Below are positions 1 to 6,990 of a stretch of 13,228 bases of DNA, one piece after another. The position numbers and the translations under genes were made by a program. Source of the stretch: Elusimicrobiota bacterium (GTDB taxonomy: Bacteria > CG03 > SLGR01 > PWQF01); NCBI GenBank assembly GCA_003556865.1, contig PWQF01000166.1, forward strand, positions 1 through 13,228, given 5' to 3'. The notes under the pieces were generated by a model. The model made no database searches. It had not been told where the DNA came from and saw only the letters and a list, made by a program, of their open reading frames with translations. Positions within the stretch are counted from its first letter, which is position 1; every line of letters starts with the position of its first letter.

Positions 1-2
1 AT

Positions 3-107
3 TTGGATATAGCTGTTGCAATGATTCCACCTATAGATCTTTGCAATCTAATTAAAAAAGATATATTTTTGTTTCAGGGGGGTCACGATGTCCCTTCCGT
101 TCCCTGA
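3..107 (+). other. Open reading frame at left edge, possible gene end or remnant
   Basis: One plus-strand frame stays open from the left edge to a TGA at 105-107, about 34 codons. Its first half reads LDIAVAMIPPIDLCNLIKK, which looks protein-like, whereas the second half is simply the translation of the inverted repeat at 74-107. It could be the 3' end of a gene that starts outside the window, or a gene fragment broken by the repeat. I do not recognise a family, and the frame is too short to be sure it is coding. Confidence 0.15.
74..107. repeat. Nested imperfect inverted repeat (REP-like)
   Basis: The outer arms TCAGGG (74-79) and CCCTGA (102-107) are perfect complements. Directly inside them GGGTCA (80-85) pairs with TGTCCC (89-94), with one mismatch, around a CGA loop. 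Seven unpaired bases (95-101) lie on the right side. A two-tier GC-rich hairpin in an otherwise AT-rich intergenic stretch resembles the REP-type palindromes dispersed in many bacterial genomes. Only one copy is visible here, so its repetitive nature is inferred. It has no T-tract on either side that would make it a simple terminator. Confidence 0.4.
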
Positions 108-202
108 CAATCCTAAAATCTGATGTTAGAAAATGTCAGATATTTTTGAAAGAACTTTTTTATGATTTTACCGCTTTCGTAATTTTTTATTTTACTACCA
201 AT

Positions 203-234
203 TTTACAAACCTTATCTCTTAATATAGTATACA
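203..234 (+). promoter_or_regulatory. Possible promoter of the LysE-family gene
   Basis: A TTTACA box (203-208) matches the -35 consensus at five of six positions. Candidate -10 boxes are TATAGT (224-229, spacing 15) and TATACA (229-234, spacing 20); neither has the ideal 17-base spacing. Transcription from either would begin within a few bases of the ATG at 240, giving a nearly leaderless mRNA. The region is AT-rich overall, so chance matches are likely. Confidence 0.3.
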
Positions 235-239
235 TAATT

Positions 240-878
240 ATGGAACTGTTTTTAATTTTTTCCGGGGCTTTTATAGTAGCTCTTTCGGGGGCCCTTATGC
301 CGGGACCTCTCTTAACGGTCACTGTGGCCCATTCCCTCCGGCGGGGTTTTTCCGCCGGGCCTCTGGTTGTGCTGGGCCATATGCTTTTAGAATTAACTTT
401 AATTATATTTATTCTAATGGGACTTAAAAATTTTTTAACTCTACCGTATGTAGTGATAATAATATTTCTGGCAGGGGGCCTGATTCTCATTTATATGGGT
501 ATTACCATGTTGGGCTCATCTAAAAGACTTACCCTGGAAACCCGTACTGAAGATCTTTCTCTCCTGACCAACAATCCTGTTGTGAGCGGTATTGCTGTAA
601 GTCTGGCTAACCCTTACTGGATTATCTGGTGGGTTACCATAGGACTGGGTTATTTAATTAAAGCCATGGAATACAATTATCTGGGTATCAGCTTATTTTT
701 CAGCGGGCATATTCTAGCGGACCTGGGATGGTATTCTTTTATATCCTATACTTTCAGCAAAACAAAAAAATTTGTCAAAAAAAACATTTACCGAAAGATA
801 ATTTATGCCTGTGGAATATTTTTAATTTTGTTCGGCCTATGGTTTATTTACGGAGGCCTGGAAAAAATTATTACTTAA
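240..878 (+). CDS. LysE-family transporter (amino-acid exporter family)
   Basis: This 212-residue, strongly hydrophobic protein has about six predicted membrane segments, the usual size and layout of LysE/RhtB exporters. The family signature near the N terminus is visible as GALMPGPL (residues 17-24). A second conserved stretch, SLANPYWIIWW (121-131), and the later GHILADLGWY segment (156-165) also fit. Family members export amino acids or related small solutes across the cytoplasmic membrane by coupling to the ion gradient; the substrate cannot be read from the sequence. The ATG at 240 is chosen because the first transmembrane helix begins right after it and the next Met (residue 20) lies inside the signature. 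No Shine-Dalgarno sequence precedes it. It is the only plus-strand gene, stands alone, and has no clear terminator after its stop. Confidence 0.85.
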   Translation: MELFLIFSGAFIVALSGALMPGPLLTVTVAHSLRRGFSAGPLVVLGHMLLELTLIIFILMGLKNFLTLPYVVIIIFLAGGLILIYMGITMLGSSKRLTLETRTEDLSLLTNNPVVSGIAVSLANPYWIIWWVTIGLGYLIKAMEYNYLGISLFFSGHILADLGWYSFISYTFSKTKKFVKKNIYRKIIYACGIFLILFGLWFIYGGLEKIIT

Positions 879-913
879 CGAGCCTTGCATTTTAACTTAC
901 CTGCGCAACTTAA

Positions 914-1120
914 CTATATTTTCTCAGAGAGATTCAAAACAATTTCCCTGAAAGCTTTTATATCGAAAGGGGGGGCAATAAATTTAAAATTCATTTCCAG
1001 GAATGCACCTGTCTCTTCTTTTGGAAAAAAGTCGTAATCGGACTTGCCAAGCAGCTCCTGTCGGCAACAGCCCGTAAATTCGCATAAGCCATCGTACCAT
1101 AGTCCAGCACTGTTTTGCAA
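914..1120 (-). pseudogene. Remnant of a PAS/receiver hybrid sensor protein
   Basis: A 68-codon minus-strand frame, opening with TTG, contains GLCEFTGCCRQELLGKSDYD (residues 11-30), the classic beginning of a PAS domain (normally GLCEFTGYSREELLGK-type). After residue 42 the PAS match stops abruptly. The remaining residues, with PPFDIKAFREIVLNLSEKI at the end, look like the last strand and helix of a receiver domain, where KPFDI would be expected; the Lys is missing and a run of seven G (969-975) sits at that point. An in-frame TGA lies one codon before the TTG, and no ribosome-binding site is seen. The simplest reading is a hybrid kinase gene that lost its middle and its 5' end. A short functional protein is possible but unlikely. 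No other coding signal was seen between 879 and 1372. Confidence 0.55.
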
Positions 1121-1252
1121 CTTTCATAAAAATGGGACCAGCTTCAAAACTATTAATGAGATTTAGAAACCTTTTTCCTCTCTTTTGAATGATTTTCGCC
1201 CTTTATCTTCCCCCCCTTTTATTATAGAGACTTATTTAAAAAATTAATTAAA

Positions 1253-1277
1253 TAAAAAAATACTGGCCGCAGCCAGT
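1253..1277 (-). terminator. Rho-independent terminator closing the minus-strand block
   Basis: On the minus strand, ACTGGC (1277-1272) and GCCAGT (1267-1262) form a perfect six-base stem around a TGCG loop. This is followed at once by an A and then a run of seven T (1260-1254) in an AT-rich tail. Flanking A and T bases can extend the stem past one mismatch. It lies about 95 bases after the stop codon of the response regulator gene, and it is the first candidate terminator outside a coding region in the whole minus-strand block. Confidence 0.75.
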
Positions 1278-1372
1278 GTTTCTGATAATTCTTTATATTG
1301 ATCAAAGTAATTACTCTCCATCTGTATTATTTAAAAAATATATATGATAGCTATAGCACCCCGTTTAAATAC

Positions 1373-2188
1373 TCATAAGGAAAGCATTTCTTTTACTTTG
1401 GTCTTCAATTTTTCCATTTTAAAAGGCTTAAGAAGGAAAGCCGAAGGTCCTTCCGGCTTTAAGGTTTCATAAAGCTCCCTGTCTTTTACCAGTCCGGAAT
1501 TAAAAATTACAGGGGCCCGACATCCTGACTCCCTTAGCTTTTTTATACTTTTCCAGCCGCTTGATTTTGGCATAACAATATCTGATATTATTAAATCATA
1601 ACGTTTTTTCATACCTTTCTGTACCAGTTCCTCTCCTGTAGATGCTGTGTCCAGGTGATAGTTTTTTGCAAGGGCAACTTGCAGCATTTTAATAACATCT
1701 TCTTCATCATCGGCAATTAATATTTCAGGTTTTTTTTGTTTTTTGCCAGGCTCTCTATTTCCGGTATCAATTTCAGATGAATAAGGCTTGGCAGAGGCAC
1801 GGTTATCCTTAATAAACATATTCGGGCCCAGAACTTCCTTGACCGCTTTTAAAATCCCGGAAGGGGTAAAGGGTTTTTCCAGAAATCCGTGAACACCATA
1901 ACTGCTGTCTGCCAGGTCAAAACCCTCAAGCGTCATCACTATAATACGGCTCTCTTTCAGCTTCTGTTCTTTTCTTATGCTGCTGACTATACTGTATCCG
2001 CTGATATTCTTCATCATATAATTTATGATGAGCAGCTTGGGTTTATATTTTCTGGCTTTTTCCAGACACTGCCGGCTGTCGGAGGCTTCTATTAAATGCA
2101 CCCTGTAATCCCTTAAGGCTATCTTTACCATGAACCGGGTCTCTTTGCAGCTGTCTGCAACAAGTAATTTTTCCGCAGGATTCTTCAT
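1373..2188 (-). CDS. Response regulator with two receiver domains, no output domain
   Basis: The 271-residue protein is two CheY-like receivers joined by a charged linker (about residues 122-152). The second receiver (153-271) is canonical: acidic pair D160/D161, phosphoacceptor D203 in LIISDIVMP, S231 and K254 in LLKPF. The first (6-120) keeps T86 and K105 (EKPF), but the phosphoacceptor position is Asn (N56 in LLIINYMM), so it probably cannot be phosphorylated in the usual way. No DNA-binding or enzymatic output domain follows, so it likely acts by protein contact or as a phosphorelay element. The ATG overlaps the TGA of the LysM/FecR gene (ATGA), which points to coupled translation. The histidine kinase two genes upstream is the obvious partner (inference from position). 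It is the last gene before the terminator. Confidence 0.85.
   Translation of the reverse strand: MKNPAEKLLVADSCKETRFMVKIALRDYRVHLIEASDSRQCLEKARKYKPKLLIINYMMKNISGYSIVSSIRKEQKLKESRIIVMTLEGFDLADSSYGVHGFLEKPFTPSGILKAVKEVLGPNMFIKDNRASAKPYSSEIDTGNREPGKKQKKPEILIADDEEDVIKMLQVALAKNYHLDTASTGEELVQKGMKKRYDLIISDIVMPKSSGWKSIKKLRESGCRAPVIFNSGLVKDRELYETLKPEGPSAFLLKPFKMEKLKTKVKEMLSL
1437..1460. repeat. Strong inverted repeat inside the response regulator gene
   Basis: AAAGCCG (1437-1443) is complementary to CGGCTTT (1454-1460). Between them AAG (1444-1446) pairs with CTT (1450-1452) around a GTC loop, leaving one bulged C at 1453. The result is a compact hairpin near the 3' end of the reading frame, about 65 bases before the stop codon. 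It lies in a coding stretch and has no following T-run, so it is not an obvious terminator. It may be chance, or it may stabilise the 3' end of the transcript. Confidence 0.4.
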
Positions 2189-3618
2189 CTCATTATTGCT
2201 ATAGCTATCGCAGCTATGCTAACAACAGAAACCGCTATACCCGCTACAACTGCTATATTTATTCTTTCTACCGTTTTTTCTGCAGGGGGAACCCTGACTA
2301 TAGTTAAATTTTCTTCTGAAATTCTGCCAAATTCATTTTCAGTTTTTATATTTATATAATTTTCCCCCTCTTCAAGCTCCACCCCACTTATAAATGAACC
2401 ATCCCGGTCAGCCCTTACGGGACTTTCATTAATTGTAACCCGGGCGCCGGGAGCGGCCTCTCCCTGTACAGTTACAATACGACTTTCCAGTTCCATATAA
2501 TCTGAAGGCTCTGTTATCTTAAGCAGAGGCGGGGCAGTATTAACAGTAAACCGGGAGGGAGAAGAGAAGCGGCTAACCTGCCCCTCTATTCCCATAAGCG
2601 CAGCTCTCCACCAGTAATCTCCGTCTTCCAGCTCCAGTTTAAATTCTTCAGGAGCCGCCCGGGCCATTTCTCTTTCAATAATAATTTTTGAAAACTCTTC
2701 ATCAGCGGCTACCTGCATAATTATCTTTTCTGCCTCACCTCTTCTGACTCTCTCTTCAGAAATATTAAGCCTTTCCCTAAAAAAATCCGCATCTATCCTG
2801 GAAGAGGCTAAAAGTTCGGAACCTGTTTCCCCCTCCTGGGTATCAAAACCCTTAAATTCAGGCGGGTCCGGCAGTTCCACCGGCAGTGTAGGAGGAGCAT
2901 CCCGCCGGGCCCGGGACATAAATCCTTCATCTACCGTAATTTTTTCTCCGGCCGATATAAATTCCACCGAGCCCCGGAAAACACTTAGAGTGGTGGTCTG
3001 CTCTTCATCTACTTTTGCCGTGTAATCCGAACCCCGGGCCGGCTCAATAACCGCTGAATCAGTTAAAACCTTAACATCCCTGGCCCTCAGCTGACCCACA
3101 TCAAGTGCCACAACATCTTCCCGTGTCGCTTCCGGCCTTAAAAAAACAAGAGAATTTTCCCCTATATTGGCATAACTGGAGCTGGCAAGATACTCTATAA
3201 CCGCCGAAGAGTTGGCCGAAGTTCTCACCCCGTCGTTAGGGTAGAGCCTCTCTCCTACACGGGCGGTGCGCCAGGCAGTCTGGCCCGACTTTCTCATCCT
3301 GACCTGGTTTTGAAGGCTTAAAAAATCCGCTATCTCGTCCCTGACCATTTCAACCGGAACCAATATTCTGTCCCCCGGATAGATTAAATTCGGGTCTCCC
3401 GTGGGAATAGTATTATACTCCAACAGCTCCGGCCAGCGGGAAGGCTCATCCAGGTATCTCTCAGCAAAACGGGAAAGAGTATCCCCGGGACTTACCTCTA
3501 TCTCTATCAGTTCGGTTTTTTGAGAGGCAGCAAGGCCCGATACCTGAAAAGAGCTGAAAAGAAAAAAAATAATAGCTGTTAACAGTTTCATTGCTTTCTT
3601 TTGAGATACATAATACAT
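2185..3618 (-). CDS. LysM and FecR-domain envelope protein with C-terminal membrane anchor
   Basis: The N terminus is a signal peptide (hydrophobic core about residues 12-30). A LysM domain follows (39-88; VSPGDTLSRFAERYL to YPGDRILVP), a module that binds peptidoglycan. A FecR-type domain comes next (about 105-235; VGERLYPNDGVRTSANSS, then VFRGSVEF). After it come an FN3-like stretch with GDYWWRA (333-339) and an Ig-like module typical of cell-surface proteins (about 365-443; PGARVTINESPVRADRDGSF). The protein ends with a hydrophobic helix (454-475) and only two residues beyond it. It should therefore sit outside the cytoplasmic membrane, attached by its C terminus and touching the wall. Met10 (3591) is a better signal-peptide start and has a purine-rich AAAGAAAG ahead of it, so the true start may be 3591. 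The gene sits between a kinase and a response regulator, which suggests an input or modulating role for that pair. Confidence 0.8.
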   Translation of the reverse strand: MYYVSQKKAMKLLTAIIFFLFSSFQVSGLAASQKTELIEIEVSPGDTLSRFAERYLDEPSRWPELLEYNTIPTGDPNLIYPGDRILVPVEMVRDEIADFLSLQNQVRMRKSGQTAWRTARVGERLYPNDGVRTSANSSAVIEYLASSSYANIGENSLVFLRPEATREDVVALDVGQLRARDVKVLTDSAVIEPARGSDYTAKVDEEQTTTLSVFRGSVEFISAGEKITVDEGFMSRARRDAPPTLPVELPDPPEFKGFDTQEGETGSELLASSRIDADFFRERLNISEERVRRGEAEKIIMQVAADEEFSKIIIEREMARAAPEEFKLELEDGDYWWRAALMGIEGQVSRFSSPSRFTVNTAPPLLKITEPSDYMELESRIVTVQGEAAPGARVTINESPVRADRDGSFISGVELEEGENYINIKTENEFGRISEENLTIVRVPPAEKTVERINIAVVAGIAVSVVSIAAIAIAIMR

Positions 3619-3626
3619 AAAGACTA

Positions 3627-5810
3627 TTAACTCAAGCCGGGCGAACCTTTTTCATTATTACGCTCTGGATCACATGGTATCCAGAACTCAAACCTGGAGC
3701 CCTTGCCTTCTTCTGATTCTGCCCATATTTTTCCTCCATGCGACTCCACGATATATTTTGTTATGGTAAGACCCAGCCCGGTCCCCCTTCTTTTCCCCCT
3801 GCTTCCTTTTACCTGTTCAAATTTATTAAAAATCTTTTTGCACATATCAGGGGGCATTCCGGCACCAGTATCCTGCACCGCGACATAAACTCTATCCTCC
3901 CTGCTCTCCATTTCCACGCTGATTTTTCCTCCTTCAGAAGTAAATTTCAAGGCATTACTTATTAAATTAGTTAAAACCCTGCTGATAAGATTCTTATCCG
4001 CATTTACCTTTTTAATTTTATTTTTAGCAACAACTTCAATCTCAACCCCTTCTTTTTTAGTCTGGGAGGATATGGTCTCGATCACTTCATCGGCCAGCTC
4101 TTTTAAATCTGTTTCAGAGATATCCATAGGCATGGTCCCTGATTCTATTTTTGCCACATCAAGAATGTCGCTTATCATATTCAGCAACACTTTAGAAGAG
4201 CGGTCTATAATTTCCAAAAACTCTTTCTGCTGATCATTAATTTCACCTGCCGTCCCGTCCATAAGGAACTCTAAAAAGCCCCGGATAGAAGTCATCGGGC
4301 TCCTTAAGTCGTGGGTTATTGAATGAATAAAATCATCTTTCATCTGTTCCAGTTCTTTTTCAAGAGTAATGTCCCGGATTACCGTAACTGTCCCCAGCTC
4401 CCCCCTGGATTCAGCCTGTGAAACAATTGAAGTGTCGGCCCTGAGATGTTTGGGGGATTTCTTATCCCTTGTTAAATCTATTTCCCTGCTTATGTGGTCT
4501 TTTTTCTCTCTGGCCTCTTTTAAGCTGTCGGAGATTTCTGTTCTCTTTATAATATCCTGTATGTTTCTGTTTTGGAGAGTCTCTTTTACATTTAGCCCCA
4601 GCAGCTCCTTGGCCCTGTTGTTGGAAAGCATTATTTTCCCTTCATAATCCGTCATTATTATACCGTCGGCAATAGAAAAAAGAATGGCATTCATTTTATC
4701 TGCCTGCATCTCGGTGTAACGCTTAAGCTGCTTGGCCATTTGGGTAAAAGTACTGGCCAGCTCCACAAGCTCATCTCTGAACTTCACCTTTTTCAGCCAT
4801 TTTATTACCGGCCCCACTTCAAAACTCCCGCCCGCTATATTCCGGGCCGCTTTTGTAAGCCTTAATACGGGGGAGGTAAGATTCTGGGCAAGTAAATAGC
4901 CTATCAGACAGGCGGCAATTATAACTATCCCTAAAAGAATAAGAGCCTGTCTCCTCATAACAATAGCCGAATAATAGGCTTCCTCATAATCCTGTTCAAT
5001 GATAGCCCCCCACCCCAGGCGTGCAAAAGTACTTACGGGAGCATAGGCTCCGATAATATCTTTACCGCTTTCAATGTCGGTAAACTCAATGCTTCCGGAA
5101 AGACGACCCGAAAGAACAGCTTCAACAATAGGTCTTTTGTAGGCCGAAGCTTTTTCCCGGGATTTCTGCTGGTCCGGGTGCATTATGATTTTACCTTCAG
5201 AGTCAACCACATAGGCAAAACCGCTCTCTCCTATCGTGGTCTCCTCAACCAGATTCTGAAGCTTAATAAGGCTGGCTTCAATAAAAATATAAATATCATC
5301 AGCAAAAGGATACACTATATCAATCCTGGGTAACTGATACCTGTCCCACTTAAGGCTGCTCACCGAAGGCTGCCGGGTTTCCAGGGCATCAGCAAAGGCT
5401 GAACTGGCTGACCTGTCTTCAAGTTCTACCTTCCCCTCCAGTGCAGGAGCGAAAACCTTCGTCAGCTCCCTTCCGCTCTCCCTAACTAAACTTACCGTAA
5501 GAAGATCTTCACTGGAGGCCAGCATTGAGCGGAGAAGCCTTTCGCTTAAAGTCCAGTCTATCGGAGGCTGCCCCTGTGATTCAATAAGAAAAACAATTTT
5601 ATCTCTTAAATTATCCATATGATTTTCTATGGCATCGGCTATACGGGCAGCCTGGTTGGCCTGCAGCTCCAGGGTCACATCCTGCAGGCTGATCCTGTTT
5701 ATATCTATCAGACGGACCCCGACTATCAGAAGAGGAAGGGCGGAAATGGCCAATAAAACTAAAAGAAATTTATAAAATATCCTTATTTTTCTTATTTTTT
5801 TAAAAATCAT
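3627..5810 (-). CDS. Membrane sensor histidine kinase (dCache-HAMP-PAS-HisKA-HATPase)
   Basis: This 727-residue protein has a first membrane helix (about 13-31), an extracellular dCache-like sensor region (32-285, with GESGFAYVVDSEGKIIMHPD at 194-213), and a second helix (286-308). Inside the cell are HAMP (309-363), PAS (about 370-485), HisKA with phosphoacceptor H500 in SITHDLRSP, and a complete HATPase domain: N-box N615/N619, G1 box DTGAGM (647-652), G2 box GTGLGL (676-681). All catalytic motifs are intact, so it should autophosphorylate in response to an extracytoplasmic, probably small-molecule, signal. Its ATG overlaps the stop of the upstream ABC ATPase gene (ATGA). The LysM/FecR gene follows after 8 bases, and then the double-receiver regulator, its likely phosphotransfer partner. 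Confidence 0.92.
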   Translation of the reverse strand: MIFKKIRKIRIFYKFLLVLLAISALPLLIVGVRLIDINRISLQDVTLELQANQAARIADAIENHMDNLRDKIVFLIESQGQPPIDWTLSERLLRSMLASSEDLLTVSLVRESGRELTKVFAPALEGKVELEDRSASSAFADALETRQPSVSSLKWDRYQLPRIDIVYPFADDIYIFIEASLIKLQNLVEETTIGESGFAYVVDSEGKIIMHPDQQKSREKASAYKRPIVEAVLSGRLSGSIEFTDIESGKDIIGAYAPVSTFARLGWGAIIEQDYEEAYYSAIVMRRQALILLGIVIIAACLIGYLLAQNLTSPVLRLTKAARNIAGGSFEVGPVIKWLKKVKFRDELVELASTFTQMAKQLKRYTEMQADKMNAILFSIADGIIMTDYEGKIMLSNNRAKELLGLNVKETLQNRNIQDIIKRTEISDSLKEAREKKDHISREIDLTRDKKSPKHLRADTSIVSQAESRGELGTVTVIRDITLEKELEQMKDDFIHSITHDLRSPMTSIRGFLEFLMDGTAGEINDQQKEFLEIIDRSSKVLLNMISDILDVAKIESGTMPMDISETDLKELADEVIETISSQTKKEGVEIEVVAKNKIKKVNADKNLISRVLTNLISNALKFTSEGGKISVEMESREDRVYVAVQDTGAGMPPDMCKKIFNKFEQVKGSRGKRRGTGLGLTITKYIVESHGGKIWAESEEGKGSRFEFWIPCDPERNNEKGSPGLS

Positions 5811-6406
5811 ATCTCTATAATATTATATGCTGTGTTTCTGGTTTCAATATATTTCAGGTCTTCTTTTCTGTTTGTAGATATTATAATTATTTCTTTTAAA
5901 AGTTTCTTGATCATATCTACAACCGCCTCCCGGCCCCCGGTATCCAGGTCGCAAAAAGGATCATCTATAATAAGAGCTCTCTTCTGGCGGGGATACTCCC
6001 TTAAAGCCCTTAAAATGGCCAGCCGCTTTTTCTCCCCCCGGGAAAGGCTCCAGGGTGAAAGAGGAAGAATCCTGCTGCTTAATCCTATATCGCTGAGACT
6101 GAACAGATGGGAAGAGGAGCACCCGCACCCGGACCCTCCCAGTTCCGAAAAACAGTCAGAATAAAGAAACTCTCTTTCCGGGTACTGGGAAACCATCGAT
6201 ATTTTACCGTCCCATTTTATGCTGCCTTCTTCAGGCTCCTCCAGCCCCGCAAGCACCTGCATAAGCAGAGTTTTCCCCCGGCCCGGGGGACCGAATATTA
6301 TATTAAGTCCGGCACCCAGGCTTAAATTTAAATTCCGGAAAATAAGATGGCGGCCCGAAAAACTGGTTTTTTCTATTCTAATATCAACTGCCTCCATTTT
6401 TTTCAT
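5807..6406 (-). CDS. EcfA-like ABC ATPase with non-canonical Walker B and Cys-rich insert
   Basis: This is a small (199-residue) ABC nucleotide-binding subunit. It has Walker A GPPGRGKT (39-46), a Q-loop at Q74 in a SQYPEREF context typical of energy-coupling-factor ATPases, signature LSRGE (121-125), Walker B ALIIDD (144-149) and D-loop DLD. The catalytic glutamate after Walker B is Asp (D149), and the switch histidine is replaced by Asn (N179 in STNRKED). Between Q-loop and signature sits an unusual GGSGCGCSSSH (90-100) with C94, C96 and H100, plus C85 nearby. A good ribosome-binding site (AGAGG, about 5 bases before the ATG) supports the start at 6406; the ATG overlaps the stop of the partner ATPase gene. 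No transmembrane EcfT or substrate-binding gene is in the window. Substrate unknown; weak ATP hydrolysis is an inference. Confidence 0.7.
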   Translation of the reverse strand: MKKMEAVDIRIEKTSFSGRHLIFRNLNLSLGAGLNIIFGPPGRGKTLLMQVLAGLEEPEEGSIKWDGKISMVSQYPEREFLYSDCFSELGGSGCGCSSSHLFSLSDIGLSSRILPLSPWSLSRGEKKRLAILRALREYPRQKRALIIDDPFCDLDTGGREAVVDMIKKLLKEIIIISTNRKEDLKYIETRNTAYNIIEI

Positions 6407-6990
6407 AAGGCCTCTTTAATTTTCCTGCCGGAAATAATAAATTTTTGCCAGCCGGTAAACTGCTTAACCTCTGTTCCCTCAGGCAGAAGCAGCAAGTGGG
6501 TATAATTTTGCCTGCCGGAAAAATATTCTATGGCCCCTGATATAACATCATCCCTGGGCGGAGAATCTATAATTATAAAAGGGCGGCGGGTAAGATAGGC
6601 GCATGCCAGGGCCAGCCTTGCTTTCTGAGAATAAGAGAGTTCTATGGTACTTTTTTCCGTTAATTTCTTCAGTTTAAATAAATTCAGGCATTTTTCCATC
6701 AATTTGCGGTCCCCCCCGCAGCTGTTGAGCTCTTCGTTAACCCTGGTAAAAAAAAGCTGGCTTTCCACATCATCAAAAAAGGCCGCCGCTTTTTCGGTAC
6801 CACCTTTCACCTCCCCCTTTAATGGATAGATAAATTTTAAGAGCAGGCGTACAAGTGTGCTTTTGCCGCTCCCGTTGTCACCTAAAACAAGGGTGTCAGA
6901 ACCCGGGGTAATAAAAAAAGAGGTTTCCTCAAAAATAGTTTTTGAGGCGGGAGGAGGAGTTATATAGGTAACATCCTTCAAGGCAAGCAT
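6403..6990 (-). CDS. EcfA-like ABC ATPase lacking the catalytic glutamate
   Basis: This 195-residue ABC ATPase carries Walker A GDNGSGKST (37-45), a Q-loop FDDVESQLFF (Q78) that closely follows the EcfA pattern, a degenerate signature LSYSQ (118-122) and Walker B FIIID (138-142). The next residue, normally Glu, is Ser (S143), and no switch histidine is evident: LLLLPEG occupies that place. It is shorter than typical EcfA proteins (about 270-290 residues). It overlaps the end of rsmI by 13 bases and is coupled to the second ATPase by ATGA. The pair resembles EcfA1/EcfA2, which form a heterodimer with EcfT, but no membrane subunit is encoded nearby. Heterodimer formation is inferred from gene pairing. 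The start at 6990 is the only good ATG; the ribosome-binding site is weak. Confidence 0.7.
   Translation of the reverse strand: MLALKDVTYITPPPASKTIFEETSFFITPGSDTLVLGDNGSGKSTLVRLLLKFIYPLKGEVKGGTEKAAAFFDDVESQLFFTRVNEELNSCGGDRKLMEKCLNLFKLKKLTEKSTIELSYSQKARLALACAYLTRRPFIIIDSPPRDDVISGAIEYFSGRQNYTHLLLLPEGTEVKQFTGWQKFIISGRKIKEAL

Noticed and set aside
113..490. Minus-strand frame overlapping the LysE-family gene
   Set aside because: It is antisense to conserved transmembrane coding sequence and looks like no known protein.
2900..3310. FecR domain as evidence of a TonB/iron-siderophore regulator
   Set aside because: There is no sigma factor or TonB receptor gene nearby, and the protein is LysM-containing and extracellular. 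This domain combination is a general envelope type, not classical iron-citrate FecR.
3703..3965. Plus-strand reading frames opposite the kinase gene
   Set aside because: They are antisense to the strongly conserved HATPase domain, show no family features, and have composition explained by the opposite strand.
5811..5860. TATAAT box on the minus strand just before the histidine kinase as an internal promoter
   Set aside because: It lies in the AT-rich 3' coding end of the ABC ATPase gene; the nearest -35-like TTGAAA is only 14 bases away, so a chance match is more likely.
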